Source: Commensalibacter papalotli (ex Servin-Garciduenas et al. 2014) (GTDB lineage Bacteria; Pseudomonadota; Alphaproteobacteria; Acetobacterales; Acetobacteraceae). Taken from it: a stretch of DNA of 64,000 nucleotides. The stretch covers positions 62,001 to 126,000 of the forward strand of contig NZ_ATSX01000003.1 in assembly GCF_000527695.1 (NCBI RefSeq). The letters run 5' to 3'. The notes beneath the pieces were generated by a model. That model saw only the letters and a program-made list of their open reading frames with translations. It was not told the DNA's origin and did no database searches. The stretch's first letter is position 1. Each line of letters starts with the position of its first letter. A program made the translations under genes and the position numbers. Of the stretch, positions 24,931 through 35,203 are shown piece by piece.

Positions 24931-27900
24931 CCTCGTTCAAAATCATGGCAGCACTATTGGAACGAGGATGCCATAATCCACGTTCTTGTGCTTCTTTAAA
25001 GCGATTTTGAATGGCTTTTTTTGCCTCATTATTGGCTTTTATTAAAAAATCTTTAACCTCATCATTACCCAAAGTTGCTTCAAAAACCAAGTTGAATTGC
25101 TGATCAAAACGATGCGATAAGGTAGCAGCAAATCCAAATAAAGCATCAACTGATCTGGCAATTTCAGCAGCACCTCGATAAGAGTGTTTCATCATAAAGT
25201 TAATCCATACAGGGTTGGCAACCCTCCCTCTTGTAATACGGTTTACTTCTTCAACTAATAACCGAATTTTGGGCGTTTCAGCTTTGGATGTATCCACATG
25301 ATATAAGACAGGATAGTTATCAAAAAGCTTGGCAGCAGCAGCAAAACCACCTTCATGAGCAGCATAATCAGGACTGTCTAATAAATCAATTTCAGCATGA
25401 TCTTGGCTATGAAAAAAAGCTTGTGTTGTTTTTAATCGATCGGCAAAACCTTGCTGATCATACTCGCCATTTTTATTCTGACCATATCCATAGGCTGAAT
25501 TCTTTAACCATAACTCACCAAGCTCTTTTTGATCTTGCCAACTCCCTGTACTAAGCGGGTGCTCTATACCTGTACCATAATTACCTTGAGCAGTGCCATA
25601 AATGCGCGTTAATGCTTGCTGACGTGCTTCAGGAGGTGTTATTTGATATAGGCCTGCCAAAGGATTCCATTCAGCTGATTCATCTCGCAAAGCAATGGCT
25701 TTGATCGTTTGATCAAAATTATTAATTTGGACTTCAAAAGCGTCACGAAAAAAACCAGAAATACGCAAGGTTACATCAACACGAGGGCGATCCATTTCTG
25801 GCAAAGGCGTAATCTCAATAGCATGCACTCTGCCTGAGGTTGGATCCCATAAAGGTTTTGCCCCCATTAAGATATATGCCAAGGCAAGGTCTTCTCCCCC
25901 TGTTCTGAGATTTGTACTGCCCCATAAATCAATCACCAAATGACGTAAATGATCCCCATTTTCCTGCAGGTATCGTAACAATAATTGGTCCGCTGCTTTT
26001 TGTGCCAATAAATAAGCTGTTTGAGTGGGAATGGCTCTGGGATCAACGCTATATAAATTACGCCCTGTCGGAAGCACGTCCAGACGCCCACGGGTCGGCG
26101 CACCTGCGGGGCCTGGCTCTATAAATTTTCCAGAAAGTGCATTTAATAAAGCATATTTTTCTTTATCTGCGCACTGATCCAATTTTTGCTTAAGCTCAGC
26201 GATTTTGTCAGGTGCATATGCTTGGATATTATCTAAAATTTGCTGTTTTTTTACTGGAGGCATGCCGAAAATATGTAACCCTTCACGGATTTGTAAATCT
26301 TTGACATCACACAAATAGGCATCAAGATGACTTAAGGCAATTTCATCACCGCTTTCTTGGCGATTAATTCCTGTTTCAGCCAATAGGCCACAAGATTCAG
26401 CTTTATCTAAAATTGCGCCTAATAGTAACTGACTACGCCTGCGATCCAAGCCATCAGCCTCGGCATAATCATCAATAAGGCGCTCTAACTCTGCAGCAGA
26501 TCCACTTAAAATCGCTTTATTCACAGGTGGCGTTAAATGTCCAATCGTTACCGCCCCCAATCTGCGTTTAGCACATGCTGCCTCGCCTGGATTATTCACA
26601 ATAAAAGGATATATTACAGGTAGGCCTTGCAATAAAACAGCAGGTGCACATTCATCAGATAAGGCGGTGGCTTTACCCGGCAACCACTCCGTTGTACCAT
26701 GGGTGCCAAGATGAATCATCGCATCAATTTCTTGTATTTTTCGTAACCATAAATAGGTTGCAATATATCCATGTGAAGGGGGGGTATCTGGATCATGATA
26801 TAAAGTTTTATGATCGGTAATTGTCGCTCTTTCGGGTTGAATGGCAATCACAATATGATCCAGCTTTAGATAACGTAAAGTAAAAAATCCGTTTTGAAGT
26901 GTTTCATCTTGTTCGACATCAGGCCAGTTTTTTAAAACTGCTTGTTGAAACCCTATTGGGAGCTCTGAAAAAAGTATTTTATACTCATTGATGCTTAATA
27001 TCTTGTAAGCTTCTTTTTTACATAAAATGGCAGTTAATTCATCACTTGATGGAATATGTTGCGCAACAGTGTAATCTTCATCATGCAGCCATTGTAAAAT
27101 ATAATATAAACTCGCAAAACTATCCAACCCAACGGCATGGCCTTCTTGTCCACCAACACCGGGATAGTTTGATAAAAACAAAGCTATTTTTTTATCTTTA
27201 TTTGCTTTACTCGACAGGTTAATCCAACCCAACGCACGATCAATAACAAGATCTATACCCTCAGAATACGGCTCATAACAAAGCCGACCATTTTCTTCTT
27301 TTTTAAACGCGATAGCTGTGGTGAGGATTTTGCCGTCAAGCTCAGGTAAGACAACTTGAATAGCAAGATCGGTTTGCGATAACCCCCGAAAACTTTGTTC
27401 CCATAATGCTTTGCTATTTCCTGGTTGTAGCATCTGTAAAACAGGCACATTTATTTGTTTAAAAAGCGAACATTCTGGATCTTGCTGAATAGAGAAATAG
27501 GTCACATTTAATATAAGTTGTGGACGAGTTTTTTGTACAAAATCAGAAACCCAATAAGACACTGTTGGATCTTTTAACGAAGAAAGATAAACCGCTTTTA
27601 CATTGATGTTTTTGTCAGAAAAACGCTGAGCCAGTAAAGTAATGGGCGCAATATTGTCCGCTAATAAATGTGTGCGATAAAAGAAGATAACTATAGTTGG
27701 TTGATTTTCATAATGCTTAAAAGGAAAAAAATGCTCCCCAACCATCGGCAAATTTTCAGGATTAGCCTGATAGGATTTTTGAGTTAAATAATGGTTCGTT
27801 AAACGCAAAATATGTGCATAATTATGAGCACCTCCCTCATAAAAGAACGCTTTGAATTGCGTTAAGAGTTCCATTGGAACTGCACAAAGCTCATCCAATT

Positions 27901-28267
27901 TGGGGTCATCATATCCTTCACCAGAAATCACCAGTAAAGGAATATTATGTGCTTTACAGGAGGCTACAACTTCTTCTGTTCCATAACGCCAATATTCAAT
28001 CCCACCCAAAAGACGCAAGATGACAAATTTAGATTTCTTGAGTGTGTCCTCAATATACAAATCCACCGACATTGGGTGACGCAAACGTTGTAAGGGAACC
28101 AATCGAATAGAGGTTGTTTGAAACTCACTTTGTTCCAAACATTGCGCTATAATATTCAGGTCGCTATCTGAAAAAGACAAAAATAAAATATCCGCTGGTT
28201 TATGTTGCAAATCCTCGGCAGGAGCTTGCTCATCCAAAGTTTTAATTTCACGAACCAGTAAATGCAT
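24914..28267 (-). CDS. cobN: Cobaltochelatase large subunit CobN
   Basis: CobN is the large subunit of the ATP-dependent chelatase that inserts Co2+ into hydrogenobyrinate a,c-diamide. The 1117-aa product has the expected CobN/BchH blocks, e.g. LSNYPGVGGQEGHAVGLD, HLGTHGTTEWLPGKATAL, WGSTNLRTGGEDLA and HSYRGAAEIARSVDALFGFAA. It is somewhat shorter than the roughly 1250 aa of well-known CobN. The partner subunits CobS and CobT (chelatase) are not in the window. It starts the cobN-G-H-I-J run. Confidence 0.95.
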   Translation of the reverse strand: MHLLVREIKTLDEQAPAEDLQHKPADILFLSFSDSDLNIIAQCLEQSEFQTTSIRLVPLQRLRHPMSVDLYIEDTLKKSKFVILRLLGGIEYWRYGTEEVVASCKAHNIPLLVISGEGYDDPKLDELCAVPMELLTQFKAFFYEGGAHNYAHILRLTNHYLTQKSYQANPENLPMVGEHFFPFKHYENQPTIVIFFYRTHLLADNIAPITLLAQRFSDKNINVKAVYLSSLKDPTVSYWVSDFVQKTRPQLILNVTYFSIQQDPECSLFKQINVPVLQMLQPGNSKALWEQSFRGLSQTDLAIQVVLPELDGKILTTAIAFKKEENGRLCYEPYSEGIDLVIDRALGWINLSSKANKDKKIALFLSNYPGVGGQEGHAVGLDSFASLYYILQWLHDEDYTVAQHIPSSDELTAILCKKEAYKILSINEYKILFSELPIGFQQAVLKNWPDVEQDETLQNGFFTLRYLKLDHIVIAIQPERATITDHKTLYHDPDTPPSHGYIATYLWLRKIQEIDAMIHLGTHGTTEWLPGKATALSDECAPAVLLQGLPVIYPFIVNNPGEAACAKRRLGAVTIGHLTPPVNKAILSGSAAELERLIDDYAEADGLDRRRSQLLLGAILDKAESCGLLAETGINRQESGDEIALSHLDAYLCDVKDLQIREGLHIFGMPPVKKQQILDNIQAYAPDKIAELKQKLDQCADKEKYALLNALSGKFIEPGPAGAPTRGRLDVLPTGRNLYSVDPRAIPTQTAYLLAQKAADQLLLRYLQENGDHLRHLVIDLWGSTNLRTGGEDLALAYILMGAKPLWDPTSGRVHAIEITPLPEMDRPRVDVTLRISGFFRDAFEVQINNFDQTIKAIALRDESAEWNPLAGLYQITPPEARQQALTRIYGTAQGNYGTGIEHPLSTGSWQDQKELGELWLKNSAYGYGQNKNGEYDQQGFADRLKTTQAFFHSQDHAEIDLLDSPDYAAHEGGFAAAAKLFDNYPVLYHVDTSKAETPKIRLLVEEVNRITRGRVANPVWINFMMKHSYRGAAEIARSVDALFGFAATLSHRFDQQFNLVFEATLGNDEVKDFLIKANNEAKKAIQNRFKEAQERGLWHPRSNSAAMILNEDEEDE

Positions 28268-28300
28268 TAAGTGTCTCTTTTAAAATATTAAGCAATTCGT

Positions 28301-28803
28301 TTAGAATAATGTCCAACCTTTTACATTCTCAAATTGAATATACAGTTTTTTCTCTAGCTCTATAAGGTTCTCGTAAATAATTGTTGGAGCATAAAGCGCT
28401 TCTTTATGAGAATTGTTTGGATCTAAATATCCATTCGTCTATGCATAATCAACATATGGCGCAATTTGTGCACCAGATTTGATTATTGTATCTAAAATTT
28501 TACTAATACCATCATCCTTATTAAAAAGAAATTTTGATTCTCTATAAGCCTTTACAAGCTCTAGTTTGCATATTGTTTCTTCTTTAATTGGTTGCTATAC
28601 AATGCTTTATAATTATTTAATGCAGCTACATAAACATTAAAGCGCCGCTCATACAAATCAAGTTTTACTTTAGCACTCGCTATTTTCATTTGAGAATAAG
28701 CAATAATGGAAGTAATGATACCAATTAAACAAGTTGAAATAGCTACAACTAAAGTGACATAATTACCCATTATCTTCAATCTTTCATCAAATAAATTAAG
28801 CAT
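28301..28803 (-). pseudogene. Frameshifted membrane-anchored protein gene between cobN and cobW
   Basis: From the ATG at 28803 the frame encodes a membrane-anchored protein (MLNLFDERLKIMGNYVTLVV, one transmembrane helix, then KVKLDLYERRFNVYVAALNN) and stops at 28561. The continuation lies one frame over (ETICKLELVKAYRESKFLF) down to 28301. Loss of one A in the A-run near 28580-28590 explains the break. An in-frame TAG (PYVDYA-stop-TNGYL) near 28441 is a second lesion. Together about 165 aa of a protein of unknown function were once encoded. A TTG at 28836 could extend the N-terminus. Confidence 0.75.
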
Positions 28804-28850
28804 TATAGCTATTTCATGTTTGTTTGATAATCGCAAAAGCTGATTAAAAA

Positions 28851-29882
28851 CTATTGTAACGCCAATCGAATAGCTTCTTGATCTATCCCAGTTTCCCCAA
28901 TGATAATCAATTTACTCTCACGACTTTCATCTGCACGCCATGCGCGATCAAAATGATAGTTAAACCGTTGACCTACACCGTGGATTTCTAAACGCATCGG
29001 TTTGTTCGCAATATTCACGTAACCTTTAATGCGTAAAATATCATGTGTGTTCGCTAATTGAATTAACTTGTGAACCAACTTTTCTGGGTTATCTGTCGTT
29101 GGGATCGTCACCACAAAGCTTGTAAAATCATCATGTTCATGATCTTCGCCTTCTGCGTCATGATGAGAAGGTCGAGAATGCAAATCATCTTCGGCAGCGG
29201 CATTAATTCCCAAAATAATTTCTGGATCAATTTTCCCGTGTGACGCATGAATAATCTTCACAGCTTTAGGGAGTTCCTTTTGAATATCTTTGGTGAGTTG
29301 TTGTGCTTGTTCAGGCGTAATCAAATCAATTTTGTTTAAAATAACCAAATCAGCAGAACAAAGTTGATCTTCGAATACTTCATGCAATGGATTATCATGG
29401 TCCAAAGAAGGATCAGCAGCACGTTGTTGTGCCACTGCATCAGGATCATCTGCAAACTGCCCAGCCAATACTGCGGGAGAGTCCACCAAAGTTACGACCC
29501 CATCAACCGTCATTCTGGTTTTAATACTGGGCCAATTAAACGCTTTGATCAAAGGTTTTGGCAATGCCAATCCAGAGGTTTCAATAATAATATGTTCTGG
29601 AGGATCCTTACGGTCTAGCAGAGCCTCCATCGTGGGTAGAAATTCATCGGCAACCGTGCAACAAATACATCCATTGGCCAGCTCTACGATATTTTCTTCG
29701 GTACAACCAGGGACACCACAATTTTTTAAAATATCCCCATCAATTCCCAAAGAACCAAATTCATTGACAATAATCGCAATTTTTTTATGAGAAGCTTGTT
29801 CCATTAACGAACGCAGTAATGTGGTTTTACCTGCACCTAAAAAACCAGAAATGATGGTTGCTGGAACACGAGTGGATTGCAT
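28851..29882 (-). CDS. cobW: CobW GTP-binding metal chaperone-like protein
   Basis: A COG0523/CobW G3E-family GTPase of 343 aa, thought to deliver cobalt to the CobN chelatase. Visible are the P-loop GFLGAGKTTLL (13-23), the metal-binding CICC motif (72-75), IIETSGLALP, NKID and a histidine-rich loop (HSRPSHHDAEGEDHEHDD). A CobW C-terminal domain with FNYHFDRAW follows. It lies upstream of cobN with the pseudogene between them. Confidence 0.93.
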   Translation of the reverse strand: MQSTRVPATIISGFLGAGKTTLLRSLMEQASHKKIAIIVNEFGSLGIDGDILKNCGVPGCTEENIVELANGCICCTVADEFLPTMEALLDRKDPPEHIIIETSGLALPKPLIKAFNWPSIKTRMTVDGVVTLVDSPAVLAGQFADDPDAVAQQRAADPSLDHDNPLHEVFEDQLCSADLVILNKIDLITPEQAQQLTKDIQKELPKAVKIIHASHGKIDPEIILGINAAAEDDLHSRPSHHDAEGEDHEHDDFTSFVVTIPTTDNPEKLVHKLIQLANTHDILRIKGYVNIANKPMRLEIHGVGQRFNYHFDRAWRADESRESKLIIIGETGIDQEAIRLALQ

Positions 29883-29976
29883 CTGTTTGTCCTGTCTTTA
29901 TCAGTAAGTTTGTGGATTACACAGCTTACTGTTTTTATTCTCTGAAGGAAAGAGCTCAAAAAATGCAATTCTTAGA

Positions 29977-30745
29977 TCACAAAAAATTATTTACGATAAG
30001 GCCTGGTGCATATCCATTATCTTGTGGGAAAGCTTGTTGGCGACAATCTTTCACGACATTTTGTATTGTTGGATATATAGCCACCCCAATAATACCTGTA
30101 TTATTGATATCTCCTGCTACAGAATGCGCTGCATAACTGTCTTGTGGCTTAGAGAAACGAAAGGATGCAACATCTGAACTGCTTTTACGAAAACCCTCGA
30201 TCGTCAAAGACTGATTGGGATAAATAATATACCCTGCATTTTTAACAGAGCCTTTTAGTCCTGAAAGCACATCAATACCATCAACTGTCGCAATAATTTA
30301 ATAAGACTGTTTGTCATCACTATTATAAAAATACAGCTTATAACGTTGGCCTTCTTTTGCTTTTAACTGATACGTATTGGGTGCTGTATATGCCATTTTA
30401 AAACGACCTCCATTTTCTTTTTCAATATCTAAATTCACTTTCTGCAAATAGACCATATCTACTCTTTGCCAATAATCTTTTGGTGTTGTTTCACTGTAAT
30501 ATATACTGGCTATTGCGATTGGTTGAGCAGTCATACGCTGTGTATTGACATTTGTCACAGCAGAAGAAACATTTTCACCCCATTAGGTTCCCAGACGTCC
30601 TTTTTCTGCTTATCGATATGTCTCACTAGAAGCAGATATACCAGCAGATGCAGCAGAAGTTATAACAGGACCAGAATTATGTAGGCTGCACTCAACCAAA
30701 GCAACAATTACAAAGGGTAATGCATATTTAAATTGAAAATATACT
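29977..30745 (-). pseudogene. Lipoprotein-type gene with three in-frame TAA codons
   Basis: One continuous frame starts near a lipoprotein-like segment (FKYALPFVIVALVECSLHNSG) and runs to the stop at 29977. It is interrupted by TAA at 30610-30612, 30583-30585 and 30298-30300, and all three are in the same frame. Without them the protein reads as one domain, e.g. KLYFYNSDDKQSY-stop-IIATVDGIDVLSGLKG, then SYAAHSVAG and GVIGVAIY-like text. It recalls a proteobacterial exported family with VDGVNVVSG and SYAARTG motifs; that is from memory and needs a search. There is no frameshift and no clear start codon. Confidence 0.75.
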
Positions 30746-31021
30746 TTATTATCAATCCATTTTAATTAGGGATATAAATTTTATAATGTAGGCGATATTA
30801 TCTGTTTGTACATGATATATTTAATTGAATTTATTCCGTTAAATTTTGTAACGATATAAATCGAATAATCCATATTGCAATTATATTACAATTAGCAATT
30901 AATTTTTGAAATTTTAATAAAATAAATTTGAAAAAAATTACGAAAATGTTACTTTTATATTAATACTATTAACAATACTACTTTATTTATAAATATTACG
31001 TTTTTTCATAGGTTGTTCTGT
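30746..31021. other. AT-rich upstream region of the porin gene
   Basis: About 275 bp with no credible ORF separate the broken lipoprotein gene from oprB. The A/T content is very high. An AGG at 31009-31011 supplies the ribosome site for the ATG at 31022. No operator or RNA motif is recognised. Confidence 0.35.
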
Positions 31022-32461
31022 ATGGTTACTAAATATTGTTTTAAGACTATGTATATATATTCCGCCTTTTTATTAGGCTGCAGTTTTCCCAGCGCATATG
31101 CACAATCTAAAGCTGATGCAGACAAAAGCGCGACGAAAGAATCTAAGGATTCAACATCAGTTGTAAAAAACAATGAACCTACAGAAGCAACACCTTATCA
31201 TATTGATACAGCTTATGATCCCGATGAAGCCCTTTTTTCTGAAGGTGCTAATAAATATCTAGAACAATATGGTATTCAATTTGGCCTTAATTGGATTTCT
31301 GAAACAACAGGCGTGGTTCGAGGTGGCAAAAAAAAGGGGGCTGATTACGCGCATGAAGTTGAATTTACGCTAGATATTGACTGGGAAAAAATTATTGGTT
31401 GGAAAGGGTTTTCTACCCATTTAATCGCTATGAATTTAGCTGGACGTAATACCAGTGCAGATTATGTTGGCGATCCATATATGAATACTCAAGAAATCTA
31501 TGGCAGCAGTAATGGTCGTTTTTTACGTTTATATAATTTATATGCTGAACAAGCATTATGGAATAATAAAATCAATATTAAAATAGGCCGCTATGACGTG
31601 GGAAGCGACTTTGCGGTCAGCCCGTTTGCCTGTGAATATGTAACGGCAGCGACTTGTAGTCAGATGACCAGCATGGGTGCACAACAAGGATATTCTGCAT
31701 GGCCAAATAACGTATGGGCAGGACGGATTTTATATAATATTACTGATCAATTTACTTTCCAAGTTGGTGCCTATGAAAGTTCCCCTTTTGGAGATACAGG
31801 TCAAGGGGGACCCGCAGGAGTTTCATGGGGAACAAAGCACGCAACAGGTGCATTTATCCCTGTTGAATTTGGTTACAATCCCAAATTTGGGAAAAATCAG
31901 TTAGATGGATATTACCGTATTGGTGGAGGTTACGATACCAGTAAATTTGATACTTGGTCTTCACAAGTCACAGAATCAGGTAAACAAGATAGTGCCACTC
32001 AATATTGGATAATGTTTGGGCAAATGATCCATCGTAATGATCCTATGGAAACTCATGGTTTATATATATTAGGCAATTGGGGGCATCAATCTCCATCAAC
32101 AAGCAGTTTTAAAGATTATTATAATATCGGTTTTCTCGACCGTGGATTTTGGCATGCCAGACCCTATGATCAAATTGGTTTTATGATGACATATTACACC
32201 ATTCCCCGCTCACTGAGAGGTGCACAAAAATATCAGATGTCACAAGGGGACATGTTCATGGAAAATGGCAGTTATAGCTTACTCAATAACGCCATTTCAG
32301 CACAATCAAATGCCATGGTATTCGAATTAAACTATGGAATTGCAGCTTATAAAGGAATTAAAATTATGCCCGTTTTCGAATATTTTCATAAAGTTGGCGC
32401 ATATAAAAATCTTTATAATGATGCTGTTGTATTCGGTGTGCATACAAATGTTGTCTTTTAA
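31022..32461 (+). CDS. Carbohydrate-selective porin, OprB family
   Basis: A 479-aa outer-membrane beta-barrel porin. The ATG at 31022 is chosen because AGG lies nine bases upstream; the TTG at 31013 is less likely. A signal peptide ends near AYA-Q. The mature protein has the OprB pattern: GIQFGLNWISETTG, FLRLYNLYAEQALWNNKINIKIGRYD, FGYNPKFGKN and a C-terminal phenylalanine (HTNVVF). It would pass sugars such as glucose. It is a stand-alone gene inside the cob region, followed by a hairpin at 32523. Confidence 0.9.
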   Translation: MVTKYCFKTMYIYSAFLLGCSFPSAYAQSKADADKSATKESKDSTSVVKNNEPTEATPYHIDTAYDPDEALFSEGANKYLEQYGIQFGLNWISETTGVVRGGKKKGADYAHEVEFTLDIDWEKIIGWKGFSTHLIAMNLAGRNTSADYVGDPYMNTQEIYGSSNGRFLRLYNLYAEQALWNNKINIKIGRYDVGSDFAVSPFACEYVTAATCSQMTSMGAQQGYSAWPNNVWAGRILYNITDQFTFQVGAYESSPFGDTGQGGPAGVSWGTKHATGAFIPVEFGYNPKFGKNQLDGYYRIGGGYDTSKFDTWSSQVTESGKQDSATQYWIMFGQMIHRNDPMETHGLYILGNWGHQSPSTSSFKDYYNIGFLDRGFWHARPYDQIGFMMTYYTIPRSLRGAQKYQMSQGDMFMENGSYSLLNNAISAQSNAMVFELNYGIAAYKGIKIMPVFEYFHKVGAYKNLYNDAVVFGVHTNVVF

Positions 32462-32522
32462 TAACAAAGAAAACTTATATTTATTAAATTTTTAAAAAAC
32501 AAAAATTAATTACTATTAAAAA

Positions 32523-32561
32523 AACATTTATCACTAATAATCACTGTTGGTGATAAATGTT
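32523..32561 (+). terminator. Hairpin after the porin gene
   Basis: Twelve-bp perfect arms AACATTTATCAC (32523-32534) and GTGATAAATGTT (32550-32561) lie 60 bp after the porin stop. The U tract is imperfect (TTCTTGT). Confidence 0.65.
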
Positions 32562-32739
32562 CTTGTATCTATTTTCCATCAGAAAAACATATTCATTTAT
32601 ATCATATTGTAACTGCTGGACCTTCAATAAAATGATTAAGTCTATGTATATCAAAGTATAAAATTTTACTTTGTCAATCCGCATGGCGCCATATAATCCA
32701 TCATATTGTTCCCTATTATACACAATTTATTCCAAATAA

Positions 32740-33810
32740 TTATTCACAATTTTTACTTTGTGTATGCCAAATTTTCTCAGCGTAACGGCCAATAATTGCT
32801 AGTGATATCCCAAGAATTAAGAAAAATATAACTTTATGCATATTATCCCAAAAATATTCGAAAAAACGCGTATATATATTAATTCCTAAAAAGGTTAATC
32901 CAAAGCCTCTTAACATACCGTCATCTGTTTTAAGGCTAATATAAATACAAAGCAACGATGCTAAAAAGAATAATATAACCCACGGCAATAATGCTGTTTG
33001 ATGTAACCTATGCCACTCATTAAAACTATAGTTTCCAAAGATCGACAATATCCATAAGGCAACAAATAAATAAAGTAATCCCATTATTTTGCTGATCGTT
33101 AATAAATGACGTTGTTGTAGTAGTGATTGCGTAACAAAACAAAGGAATAACAATACACTTCCAAATAAGACAAACCGAATAGGATATCCCATTCCTAGCC
33201 AATAAGTTCCCCCACCTGACATATACCCTGTTTCTAAACCAAACCAGTTACCAAGAGATAAAAGAAAAAATAACCATATCATCCCTGAACGTGCAACGAA
33301 CCCTATTAAACCATAGATTATGCATCCAATTAAAAAGAGTGGTGCGATATGACCACTGCCATTATCTAAGGCCACGCCTAATTGTGAGATTGCTAAAGCT
33401 GTAAACACAACACCAAAAAATAAAATGGCTTCTGTACTATAATGCCATTGCTCTTGAGATCGTTGTCTGTAAAAACCCCAACCATAACATCCCAAAGCAA
33501 TTAGGGTTGGAAACAAAATACGTATTACGAATACGTTATCAATTACATAGAGAACAAAATTATTCAAATAATTGATAAATCGACCTAAATATTCCATTAA
33601 AAACGAATCAGCAAACAAGCTTCCCATTGAAACCACTATGCAAATAGAAGCGGCCCAAAAACTATAACGACTAAGACGTTTCCAATCAAACGTTGCTATA
33701 TTTAAGCTGTCAGATAATTGCTGTCTTTTTTCAGAAGAAAGATCGCCATGAGATTCCCACTCTGTAAGAGCTCGCTGAATAATTTTTTGCTCTTTTTTGG
33801 TAATATTCAT
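32740..33810 (-). CDS. Multi-pass membrane protein, possibly DUF2157-like
   Basis: A 356-aa protein with a soluble N-terminus of about 45 residues (QRALTEWESHGDLSSEKRQQL), then about ten hydrophobic segments to the end. The N-terminal pattern of a short helical domain mentioning a 'W-x-x-x-G-x-x' turn before many spans resembles DUF2157 proteins. The match is by eye only, and no function is known. It is transcribed alone, leftward, with the gap 33811-34070 upstream. Confidence 0.65.
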   Translation of the reverse strand: MNITKKEQKIIQRALTEWESHGDLSSEKRQQLSDSLNIATFDWKRLSRYSFWAASICIVVSMGSLFADSFLMEYLGRFINYLNNFVLYVIDNVFVIRILFPTLIALGCYGWGFYRQRSQEQWHYSTEAILFFGVVFTALAISQLGVALDNGSGHIAPLFLIGCIIYGLIGFVARSGMIWLFFLLSLGNWFGLETGYMSGGGTYWLGMGYPIRFVLFGSVLLFLCFVTQSLLQQRHLLTISKIMGLLYLFVALWILSIFGNYSFNEWHRLHQTALLPWVILFFLASLLCIYISLKTDDGMLRGFGLTFLGINIYTRFFEYFWDNMHKVIFFLILGISLAIIGRYAEKIWHTQSKNCE

Positions 33811-34070
33811 ATTGACCTCTGTTATAGATAACGAAATAGAAAAAAGATTACTTTAGAAAATCATACTTCATCAGCAGTAATCTCCAATTTTATTATACCT
33901 TATTTTACACTATAAACGTCAAATATTAGGTTGCTTGCGATATGATTTAATACAATAAATACTTAAGCTCTTGTCAAACAACTTCATTAAAACTTTTCAT
34001 AAGAATAACTTTTACTTTTTCAAATTTGTATTATTCTAAAACAAATTGAACGTTTGAAAAGGATACCATC

Positions 34071-34736
34071 ATGGGAAGTATCAGTGAAAACCCTGTTGAA
34101 GGACTTGCTCTAGCTCAAGAATATATTAATCGTGCCAAAACTTTGGCACAAAAGAAAAAGCGTACAATACTCGCTATTGCAGGGGCGCCAGGTTCTGGCA
34201 AATCAACGGTTGCAAGATTACTGCACGAAGCGCTTGCAGATATCTCTATGATTGTTCCAATGGATGGATATCATCTTTCAAACAAAGAACTTGAACGTCT
34301 AAAACGCAAAGAACGCAAAGGTGCCCCCGATACTTTTGATGTTTGGGGATATAAATCTCTAATTGAGCGGTTAAAAAACCAACAAGCTGGTGAGATTATA
34401 TATGCACCTGAATTTTATCGTACTATCGAAGAGCCTATTGCTGGATCCATCCCGATTTTTTCTGATATTCCTTTAATTATTACCGAAGGAAACTATCTAT
34501 TACTTTCACAAGGCGAATGGAAAACTTTATCACCAATTTTTGATGAGAAATGGTTTGTAACAGCTCCAGTTTCTGATCGACAACAACGTTTGGTTGAACG
34601 CCATCATTATTTTGGCCGCTCCATAGAGGAAGCCAAAGCTTGGGTTGAACAAACTGATGAACCCAATGCACAACTGATTGAGAAAAATCGTGAAAATACT
34701 GATCTGGTTATTGAATGGAACAATCCAGCAAAATGA
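34071..34736 (+). CDS. Nucleoside/nucleotide kinase family protein (YggC/FrcK-like)
   Basis: A 221-aa P-loop kinase of the uridine kinase/pantothenate kinase-like group. Visible are [10 protein letters not shown] (Walker A) near residues 39-48, PMDGYHLSN, a [11 protein letters not shown] block and [10 protein letters not shown] (Walker B region). Homologues often sit in sugar catabolism loci. The substrate here is unknown. The stop overlaps the next gene's ATG by four bases (ATGA). Confidence 0.85.
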   Translation: MGSISENPVEGLALAQEYINRAKTLAQKKKRTILAIAGAPGSGKSTVARLLHEALADISMIVPMDGYHLSNKELERLKRKERKGAPDTFDVWGYKSLIERLKNQQAGEIIYAPEFYRTIEEPIAGSIPIFSDIPLIITEGNYLLLSQGEWKTLSPIFDEKWFVTAPVSDRQQRLVERHHYFGRSIEEAKAWVEQTDEPNAQLIEKNRENTDLVIEWNNPAK

Positions 34737-35203
34737 TTGAACAACGCCCTCCTTTGCCTCCTTTTACATTAGAAACTGCCACCCAAAAAGTAAGAATGGC
34801 AGAGAATAGCTGGAATAACCAAAACCCAGAAAAGATAGCCTTAGTGTATACAATAGATAGTCAATGGCGCAATCGCTCGGAGTTTATTACAGGTCGTCAA
34901 GAAATTATTCAATTTCTTACCCGAAAATGGCAATCTGAACTGGGTTACCGCTTAATCAAGGAATTATGGGCTTTTACAGATCATAAAATAGCCGTTCGCT
35001 TCGCATATGAATGGCATAATAATCATGGAAACTGGTTTCGCTCTTATGGAAATGAAAACTGGGAGTTTGATGAATATGGTTTAATGAGCAAAAGATTTGC
35101 TTGTATCAACGATTTATCGATTAAAGAAACTGAACGTCAATTTTTATGGCAACCAGGGGTCAGACCTGATAATTATCCTAATTTGTCATCTTTGGGTTTA
35201 TAA
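34733..35203 (+). CDS. DUF1348 / NTF2-like protein
   Basis: The start at 34733 gives the usual N-terminus ([20 protein letters not shown]) and an ATGA overlap with the kinase gene, so the upstream in-frame start at 34715 is rejected. The 156-aa product is a nuclear-transport-factor-2-like fold of the DUF1348 type ([40 protein letters not shown]). The biochemical role is unknown. Its TAA directly abuts the converging cobK stop with no base between. Confidence 0.88.
   Translation: MIEQRPPLPPFTLETATQKVRMAENSWNNQNPEKIALVYTIDSQWRNRSEFITGRQEIIQFLTRKWQSELGYRLIKELWAFTDHKIAVRFAYEWHNNHGNWFRSYGNENWEFDEYGLMSKRFACINDLSIKETERQFLWQPGVRPDNYPNLSSLGL

Noticed and set aside
29883-29976. Possible second cobalamin riboswitch upstream of cobW
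   Set aside because: The interval is short and contains no B12 box or conserved core.
30298-30610. Stop-codon readthrough or recoding (e.g. a special amino acid) at the three TAA codons
   Set aside because: TAA is not used for selenocysteine or pyrrolysine, all other genes here use TAA as a normal stop, and nothing around the sites suggests recoding. A pseudogene is simpler.
32541-32723. 60-codon minus-strand frame after the porin gene
   Set aside because: It overlaps the hairpin at 32523-32561, lacks a ribosome site and has no protein-like features.
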